Of a stretch of 64,000 nt of DNA, positions 58,664 through 64,000 are shown in pieces. Positions within the stretch are counted from its first letter, which is position 1, and every line of letters starts with the position of its first letter. Both the position numbers and the translations under genes were made by a program. Origin of the DNA: Alphaproteobacteria bacterium (GTDB lineage Bacteria > Pseudomonadota > Alphaproteobacteria > Micavibrionales > UBA2020); assembly GCA_016794125.1 (NCBI GenBank), contig JAEUKT010000003.1, positions 62,001-126,000 on the forward strand, written 5' to 3'. The notes under the pieces were generated by a model, which worked only from the letters and a program-made list of their open reading frames with translations, searched no databases and was not told the DNA's origin.

Positions 58664-58692
58664 ATCTTATTGGACAAAGCTTTTATTTTCAA
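58664..58692 (-). promoter_or_regulatory. Probable promoter of the 57812-58642 gene
   Basis: On the minus strand TTGAAA (58692-58687) and TAAGAT (58669-58664) are 17 bases apart, placing the start about 15 bases before the gene's ATG. Confidence 0.4.
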
Positions 58693-58726
58693 GGCAATGT
58701 CACAAAAGTTGCTACCTGTATTATGG

Positions 58727-59446
58727 TCAGGCAGCGTTGGCGATCGCCAAAAATTCATCTGCCTTCAGGCTCGCCCCACCCACCAATACGCCATCGACAT
58801 TCGGCAGATGCAGGATTTCGGCGGCATTGCTGCCCTTCACCGAACCACCATATAGAATTTTCGCCTTTACAGCCGATTTATCGCGGATCAGGGCATGGAT
58901 GCCCTTGATGTCGTCGCTCGATGCGACCTTGCCCGTGCCAATCGCCCAGACCGGTTCATAGGCAATCACCGTATTTTCCGGCGTTGCACCGGCAGGCACA
59001 GATTCAGCAAGCTGTCTGGAAACAACGTCGTTGGCGCGGCCTGCCGTGCGTTCCTCGTCCGTTTCGCCGATGCAGATGATGGTGACAAGGCCGGCGGCAT
59101 GTGCGGCCTTCGCTTTTTCTGCCACATCGGCGCTGGTTTCCTTGTGATACTGGCGGCGCTCGGAATGGCCGACGATCACATAGGCGCAGCCAAGGTCCTT
59201 GAGCATTTGCGCCGACACGTTTCCGGTGAACGCGCCCGACACCTGCGCATGGCAATCCTGACCGCCTGTTTTGACGGCAGAACCCTTCAGCCACCAGCCG
59301 CAGGCCTGCACCAGCGTGGCAGGTGGACATAATACCATTTCGAATTTATTGGATGCCGCCGATTTCAGGGCTTCGACACGCGGCTGGCTGTCCGCCAGCA
59401 GGCCGTTCATTTTCCAGTTACCCACAATCAGTTTCGCGGCAGACAT
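58727..59446 (-). CDS. tpiA: Triose-phosphate isomerase
   Basis: This 239-residue TIM barrel interconverts DHAP and glyceraldehyde-3-phosphate. It has GNWKMNG with the catalytic Lys, VIVGHSERRQ with the electrophilic His and AYEPVWAIGTGK with the catalytic Glu. It ends with GGASLKADEF. It diverges from ppiD across 96 bases that contain TTGACA at 59477 for the plus strand. Confidence 0.98.
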   Translation of the reverse strand: MSAAKLIVGNWKMNGLLADSQPRVEALKSAASNKFEMVLCPPATLVQACGWWLKGSAVKTGGQDCHAQVSGAFTGNVSAQMLKDLGCAYVIVGHSERRQYHKETSADVAEKAKAAHAAGLVTIICIGETDEERTAGRANDVVSRQLAESVPAGATPENTVIAYEPVWAIGTGKVASSDDIKGIHALIRDKSAVKAKILYGGSVKGSNAAEILHLPNVDGVLVGGASLKADEFLAIANAA

Positions 59447-59542
59447 AATAATTACCCTCTTTGCTGGCGTTAAGTCTTGACATTCTGGCCATAAAGCTGT
59501 GGATTATCAAGGCATTTTAGAACTCGATGGAGAATATGACAG

Positions 59543-61453
59543 ATGCTGAAGCAAATGCGATCCGGTGCCCACTCGATTGTCCTGAAGTTTTTGCTGTTCG
59601 GGCTGCTGCTGCTGGCCTTTGTCGGCCTTGCGCTGATGGATTACCGCGGCATGCTGAGCGGCAACTACCAGTCGAGCAACGTGGCGACGATTGACGGCGA
59701 AAAAATCAGCAGCGTCGAATTCGAACAGCTGATGCAGCAGGCCCTGCGCCGCCAGAAGATGTCCACCGAAGAGGCGTATAAAAGCGGCTATCCCGCCCAA
59801 TACCTGCAAAACGAAATCAACAGCCGCGTGCTGACCAAAAACGTGCGCGACCTTGGCCTGATCGTAAGCAATGAAGAAGCGGCAAAACAGCTGCAAGTGA
59901 TGCTGGCCCCCTTCACCGCCCAGGGCCTCGATAAAAAAACGGCGCTGCAGACCATGCTTTACAACATGGGCATCAGCGAAGGACAGCTGGTCGAAAGCAT
60001 GAAGGCGCAGATCGGCGTTGAAACGCTGATGAAATCCATTTCCACGGGCATCAAGGCGCCGCCGCAAATGGCGCAGGACGCGCTGAAATACCGCGCTGAA
60101 TCGCGCCGTGCCGAATATTTCACCGTGACGGCCGACGAAGCCGGCAAGGCCGAACAGCCCGACGACAAGGCGCTGGAGGAATATTACAAAAAAATCTCCA
60201 GCCGCTTCATGATCCCTGAATCCCGCACGCTGGCCGTGCTGGTCGTGGATGCAAAATCGCTGGGCCTCAGCAAGGACCCGACCGAGGAAGAACGCAAGGC
60301 ATGGTACGAAGAGCATAAAGATTCGTACAAAGTCGGCGAACGCCGCGTGATCGCGCAGCTGGTCGTGCCGAAAAAGGAAGACGCGGATAAACTGCTGGCG
60401 GAGGCGAAAACCGCCAAAAACCTTGAAGCGCTGTCAAAAGGCGCCGGCAAGGGCATTTCGACCTATGTGCGCTCCGGCGAGTATACCGAAGCCGAAACGC
60501 CGATGGGCCTTGCGGATGCATTCAAGGCGGAAAAAGGCGCGGTTGTCGGCCCCGTCGAAACGCCGCTCGGTTTCCTGATCGCACAGGTGGAGGACATTAA
60601 GCCCGCTTCCGTTCGCGCTTATGACGAAGTGAAGTCGGATGTTGCGGATGCCATGAGCGCTGCCAATGATTCCGGCGAAGCGCTGATGAAGCGCGCCGAT
60701 GAAATCGAGGACCTGATTGCCGGCGGCAAAAGCCTCGACGAGATCGCGCAGCAGATGAAACTGAAGCTCACAACGCTCGAAAAAGTGACGCAGAACGACC
60801 TTGCTGTCACCAAGCTGCCTGCGGCTGACCAGATTTTCGCCGAAGGCTTCAAGCTGTCCAAGGGCACGATCAGCCAGCGCCTTGATGCGCCCACCGGTGA
60901 ATTCGTCATCGTGGAAGTGCGCGACGTTTTCCCGGCGCAGGAACAGCCGATTGCCAAGGTTCATGCCGATGTCCTGAAGGCATGGAACGCGGAAAAGAAA
61001 AGCGCGCTTTTGGATCAGGCGACATCGAAAATTCTCGACCGCCTGAAAATGGGCGAAGATTTCGACACCGTAGCGAAAAGCCTCGGCAAAAAAGTCTCGC
61101 GTACGGAAATGGTGCGCCGCGACGAACATGCCAAGGCCGCCGCGATGATGAAGGGTATGTTCCCTGCCCTGTTCGCGCTCGATAAAATCGGTCAGGTGAC
61201 TGCGATCGGCACGACCGCCGACGGTGCGACGATCCTGCGCCTTGCCGACCGCCGCATCGACGACGCGAAAGAGCCCAAGAAAGAAGACCTGGAACAGCTG
61301 CGCAACATGCTCGACCATGCCGTGCAGAAAGACCTGCTGGAACAATACCGCATGTCGCTGCTGGCCAAATACAAGGTCAAGATCGACAACAAGGTACTGG
61401 ACAGAATTTCGAAGCCGCGTGACGAAAACGCGGATGACACCGGCGCGAATTGA
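59543..61453 (+). CDS. ppiD: PpiD-like periplasmic folding factor
   Basis: This 636-residue protein has an N-terminal anchor (about residues 12-35, VLKFLLFGLLLLAFVGLALM), a SurA-type chaperone region (about 40-210), a parvulin-type PPIase region (about 250-370) and further helical chaperone modules. PpiD sits at the SecYEG exit and helps newly exported proteins fold. In many relatives trpE follows ppiD, but here a terminator and csbD follow. Confidence 0.93.
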   Translation: MLKQMRSGAHSIVLKFLLFGLLLLAFVGLALMDYRGMLSGNYQSSNVATIDGEKISSVEFEQLMQQALRRQKMSTEEAYKSGYPAQYLQNEINSRVLTKNVRDLGLIVSNEEAAKQLQVMLAPFTAQGLDKKTALQTMLYNMGISEGQLVESMKAQIGVETLMKSISTGIKAPPQMAQDALKYRAESRRAEYFTVTADEAGKAEQPDDKALEEYYKKISSRFMIPESRTLAVLVVDAKSLGLSKDPTEEERKAWYEEHKDSYKVGERRVIAQLVVPKKEDADKLLAEAKTAKNLEALSKGAGKGISTYVRSGEYTEAETPMGLADAFKAEKGAVVGPVETPLGFLIAQVEDIKPASVRAYDEVKSDVADAMSAANDSGEALMKRADEIEDLIAGGKSLDEIAQQMKLKLTTLEKVTQNDLAVTKLPAADQIFAEGFKLSKGTISQRLDAPTGEFVIVEVRDVFPAQEQPIAKVHADVLKAWNAEKKSALLDQATSKILDRLKMGEDFDTVAKSLGKKVSRTEMVRRDEHAKAAAMMKGMFPALFALDKIGQVTAIGTTADGATILRLADRRIDDAKEPKKEDLEQLRNMLDHAVQKDLLEQYRMSLLAKYKVKIDNKVLDRISKPRDENADDTGAN

Positions 61454-61475
61454 CCTGCCGCCAGCGATAAACAAA

Positions 61476-61510
61476 AGAGGCCCGGTTATAAAACCGGGCC
61501 TCTTCGTTTT
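61476..61510. terminator. Strong bidirectional intrinsic terminator between ppiD and csbD
   Basis: The 12-base arms AGAGGCCCGGTT (61476-61487) and AACCGGGCCTCT (61492-61503) pair perfectly around ATAA. Plus-strand TCGTTTT follows; on the minus strand the stem is followed by TTTTGTTT. It can end both ppiD and csbD transcripts. Confidence 0.9.
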
Positions 61511-61529
61511 ACCCGCGTGAGCGGAAAAC

Positions 61530-61703
61530 TTATTCGCCGCGCAGCGCGTCTTTTGCGCCACCGACTGCGTTCTGGACTTTGCCGGCCAACTTCTCGCCTT
61601 TGCCTTCAGCTTCCAGTTTCGCGTCGCCGGTCAGTTTGCCGGCTGCTTCTTTGACTGCGCCTTTAGCTTGGTGGGCAGCGCCTTCGATACGGTTCTTGTC
61701 CAT
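61530..61703 (-). CDS. CsbD-family stress protein
   Basis: With the ATG at 61703, preceded by a strong AAGGAGA site, the protein has 57 residues: a CsbD-like helical stress protein (DKNRIEGAAHQAKGAVKEAA; KLAGKVQNAVGGAKDAL). CsbD proteins are induced in general stress; their mechanism is unknown. An upstream extension in frame has no ribosome site and overlaps the neighbour, so it is rejected. A strong terminator follows. Confidence 0.93.
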   Translation of the reverse strand: MDKNRIEGAAHQAKGAVKEAAGKLTGDAKLEAEGKGEKLAGKVQNAVGGAKDALRGE

Positions 61704-61803
61704 GTGACGTCTCCTTCTGTGAAGTGTTATCGGGTGTCCTGAAGCAAACGTATGGGATGCCGAATTGTTCCCGCACAAGTAAAACACATGGAAATCAACG
61801 GGT

Positions 61804-62241
61804 TTAATGGCGCGGTTTTTTGCGTAAAATAAATTTTTCCACATTCGCCAAAGTGCTTTTCAGCTTCATGTTAAATATAGGGTCGGCGATGGCGTTCATG
61901 GTGCGTGATCGGAATTGCGATTCAAAATAATAACCAACGCGCGTGCGGCCATGCCCTTCGTCTTCAAATGTCAGGCGCGCGCGCAGGTATTTAAACGGCC
62001 CCGCGATATCGACGATATTGATTTCATCATAGGGCGTTTCGGTGATCGCGCATTTGTACGAAAAACCGATATTGCCGAGGCCGATGCTGATTTCCGCGCG
62101 CGTCTCCTGCCCCTTTTTCTCAAGGATGCGGGCGGCACGGATGAAGGGGATGAATTCCGGATAGGCCTCGATATCCATCAGGATTTTGTAAAGGTCCTTG
62201 CGCGCCATCTTGATGACGCGTGTTTCATTTACCCTTGGCAT
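61804..62241 (-). CDS. Second Coq10/RatA-like START-domain protein
   Basis: This 145-residue SRPBCC protein has the same opening plan as the 21906 gene (ETRVIKMARKDLYKILMDIEAYPEFIPFI) but diverges afterwards, with GPFKYLRARLTF and a basic tail RKKPRH. It probably binds a hydrophobic ligand such as a quinone. It overlaps the TPR-glycosyltransferase gene by 13 bases and is read after it. Confidence 0.88.
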   Translation of the reverse strand: MPRVNETRVIKMARKDLYKILMDIEAYPEFIPFIRAARILEKKGQETRAEISIGLGNIGFSYKCAITETPYDEINIVDIAGPFKYLRARLTFEDEGHGRTRVGYYFESQFRSRTMNAIADPIFNMKLKSTLANVEKFILRKKPRH

Positions 62242-63590
62242 GCGCGTTTTTCAAGATCGGACGCCACCTGCGCAAAAACAGAATTCCAGTCGCCGGGCGC
62301 GGGCTGGCGCACAAGGCGCATCGCTGGATACCACGGCGTTGTATCGCCCGCCATGCCGTAAAGCCAGTAAGGGCGGTAATGCAGCAGGTTCCAGACCGGC
62401 ACGCCGACGCTGCCCGCCAGATGTGCAACCGAACTGTCGGTCATAATGATCAGGTCAAGTTTGCTCACAGTCGCCGCCGTGTCGGAGAAATTATTCATGA
62501 GCGACCCAAGGTCCGGAATAAGTCCGCCCGCGCCCGATGCCGCCAGCTGTTCTTCGCCGGGGCCTTTTTGCAGGCTGAACAGCTGCACGTTCGGAATCCC
62601 AGCCAGCGGCAGGAAACGGTCGATCGAAACCGCGCGCTTGCGGTTTTCCGCGAAGGCCGGATTGCCGGACCAAACGATACCCACGCGCAGCCTTTTGCCC
62701 GCGGCGTTCAGCAAAGCCTCCGCCTTTGGCGGCACGGCGGCATTCACGGCCAGCGGCGGTACGGGGGGAACGGTGGTCAGGCCGGTGTTGAAAATGCGCG
62801 GCAGCGTCATGATCGGCAGATGGTAATCGAATTTCTCGCCCAGCGGCCCCGGCTCCACGATCCGGTCCACGCCCGGTACATCCCTGAACAGGTCATGCAG
62901 CGCAGGGCGGCAGCCCAGCAGCACGCGCGCGCCGCGTTGCTTTAACAACGGTATATAACGAATGCAAAGGATCGTGTCGCCATAGCCCTGTTCTTCGCTG
63001 ATCAGGATCGTCTTACCGGTCAGGTCCTGCCCTTCCCATTTTGGCGCGCCATAGACGGGTTCTTTTTTGTGGCTGCGTTTCCAGCGTGCCTCGAAATCGG
63101 GCCAGCCTTCCTCGAAACGGCCCATGCTGCGCAGGATGATGCCGCGCTCCCACGCCGCTTCGTTGTGGTCGGGCTGCATTTTGCAGGCGATGTTGATCTG
63201 CTCGAGCGCCGCGTCGAGCTTCAGGAATTCCCGCAGCGCGAAGGCGTAATTCAGGCGGATATTGAAATCGTCCGGCGATAATTTCAGCGCCGCCGCATGC
63301 ATCGCCAGCGCCTCATCCTCGCGGTCAAGCGCGACAAGACAGTTGCCGGCATTCGTCATGAAGGACGCGTTATTCGGCTCAAGCTCGAGCGCGCGGCGCG
63401 AACAGGCGAGCGCCGCTTCGTATTTTTCAGTCTTGCGCAGCGCCACGCCCATATTCGCCCACAGCCCGGGCTCGCGCGGCGCCAACGGCACCAACTGCCT
63501 GAAAATTTCGAGAGATTCAACGTAATGGCCGTCGGCCAGAAGATCGGCGCCTTTTCTGAACAGGTCGGCAGGTTTGATCTGCATCGTCAT
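62229..63590 (-). CDS. TPR protein with C-terminal glycosyltransferase-like domain
   Basis: This 453-residue protein has four to five TPR units in the first 170 residues (for example GLWANMGVALRKTEKYEAAL; ASFMTNAGNCLVALDREDEA). A heptosyltransferase/GT9-like domain follows, with ILISEEQGYGDTILCIRYIP and DLIIMTDSSVAHLAGSVGVP. It may glycosylate envelope or flagellar components; the target is unknown. The ATG overlaps the deacetylase stop (ATGA), so the two are coupled. A start two codons later is possible. Confidence 0.88.
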   Translation of the reverse strand: MTMQIKPADLFRKGADLLADGHYVESLEIFRQLVPLAPREPGLWANMGVALRKTEKYEAALACSRRALELEPNNASFMTNAGNCLVALDREDEALAMHAAALKLSPDDFNIRLNYAFALREFLKLDAALEQINIACKMQPDHNEAAWERGIILRSMGRFEEGWPDFEARWKRSHKKEPVYGAPKWEGQDLTGKTILISEEQGYGDTILCIRYIPLLKQRGARVLLGCRPALHDLFRDVPGVDRIVEPGPLGEKFDYHLPIMTLPRIFNTGLTTVPPVPPLAVNAAVPPKAEALLNAAGKRLRVGIVWSGNPAFAENRKRAVSIDRFLPLAGIPNVQLFSLQKGPGEEQLAASGAGGLIPDLGSLMNNFSDTAATVSKLDLIIMTDSSVAHLAGSVGVPVWNLLHYRPYWLYGMAGDTTPWYPAMRLVRQPAPGDWNSVFAQVASDLEKRACQG

Positions 63591-64000
63591 TTCGTTACCT
63601 TCGCAGCAGTCGCGAGTTTGGGCGCGTTGCGCAGCGCGATGATCTGGCTGACCGGGACAAGTTCATACCCCTTGGCCGCCAGCGACGGCAGCCATTTTTC
63701 AAGCGCGGCCAGCGTCACATCCTTGGGGTGTCCGATCGCAATCGCGGCACCCGCGCGGCGCGCGACCTGTTCGACCTGTATCAGCGAATTAGCCACCGCG
63801 GCAGGTGCGGTATCGTCATCCAGAAACACGTCACGATGCGTGGATTGCATGCCATGTTCGCGCGCCACTTTTTCCGCGATGCTGCCCGGTGCTGTCTTGC
63901 TGTCGAGGAACATCAACTTCTTTTCGGCCAGCGCAGCCATGACGATTGCCAGACCGTCGCGGTCCTTGGTGAACTTGCTGCCCATGTGGTTATTAACGGA
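63587..64000 (-). CDS. Divergent polysaccharide deacetylase, N-terminus cut by window edge
   Basis: This open frame runs through base 64000 and encodes at least 137 residues. It has SVNNHMGSKFT, the metal-site signature of the divergent polysaccharide deacetylase group (DUF610-like), plus MFLDSKT and the late GHPKDVTLAALEKWLP. It would deacetylate a glycan in the periplasm or envelope. The ATG inside the window at 63985 lies within the conserved motif and so is not the start. Confidence 0.9.
   Translation of the reverse strand, partial: SVNNHMGSKFTKDRDGLAIVMAALAEKKLMFLDSKTAPGSIAEKVAREHGMQSTHRDVFLDDDTAPAAVANSLIQVEQVARRAGAAIAIGHPKDVTLAALEKWLPSLAAKGYELVPVSQIIALRNAPKLATAAKVTK

Overview
The window reads as chromosomal core genome of an alphaproteobacterium with a G+C content I judge by eye to be in the mid-50s percent. 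The pointers are gene order and architecture: ntrB-ntrC-ntrY-ntrX-trkA-aminotransferase-HAD-hfq-hflX; a pdhA-pdhB-pdhC-lpd cluster whose E1 beta carries its own lipoyl domain; fused ispDF; glyQ-glyS-ppdK; a TamA/TamB pair; and a divergent polysaccharide deacetylase. The combination suits the Rhodospirillales/Micavibrio side of the class, but the genus cannot be fixed from this sequence. No phage, IS element, CRISPR array or integron was seen. There is one tRNA (Pro, CGG) and one dispersed-type palindromic repeat.

Layout. 1-4545 (minus): glyQ, glyS and the 5' part of ppdK, nearly gapless. 4658-6244: a chagasin-type protease inhibitor, two unassigned small genes and a BLUF blue-light photoreceptor. 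6297-8865: an RNA-methyltransferase-like enzyme, a doubled DUF2007 protein and a polyprenyl diphosphate synthase. 8991-13672: tRNA-Pro, a DUF202 membrane protein, tamA and tamB. 13676-20183: a PP2C-like phosphatase, then the pyruvate dehydrogenase cluster with a VOC/PhnB-like gene inserted. 20293-24789: GNAT, lipA, a Coq10/RatA-type START protein, pncC/cinA, pgpA and ispDF. 24954-35759: the two nitrogen two-component systems, trkA, a D-amino-acid aminotransferase-like gene, a HAD phosphatase, hfq and hflX. 35800-39480: an Ala/Pro-rich small protein, an IMPase, mazG, a GNAT and small unknowns.

39507-44271 is the most unusual stretch. A minus-strand, overlapping cluster (nicotianamine-synthase-like protein, DapE-like M20 enzyme, GNAT) diverges from an aldo/keto reductase across a 323-bp spacer that holds a near-canonical Fur box. 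This is a candidate iron- or zinc-regulated metallophore locus of an undescribed type. 44371-49786: an M23 peptidase, a response regulator/kinase pair, a rhodanese, an FtsB-like protein, kdsA and a DEDDh exonuclease. 49799-59446: secreted unknowns, eno, an MBOAT/SGNH O-acylation pair downstream of pyrG, secG and tpiA. Two secreted proteins here (51891-52706 and 57812-58642) are diverged paralogues with the same two cysteines 56 residues apart. 59543-64000: ppiD, csbD, a second Coq10/RatA-like protein, a TPR-glycosyltransferase and the start of a divergent polysaccharide deacetylase.

Much of the window serves central carbon flow (PDH, enolase, TpiA, PPDK), lipoate and isoprenoid supply, envelope building (TamAB, KdsA, SecG, PpiD, FtsB, M23, MBOAT) and nitrogen/potassium control (NtrBC, NtrYX, TrkA). 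All functional calls come from reading motifs in the translated sequence; no database search was run.
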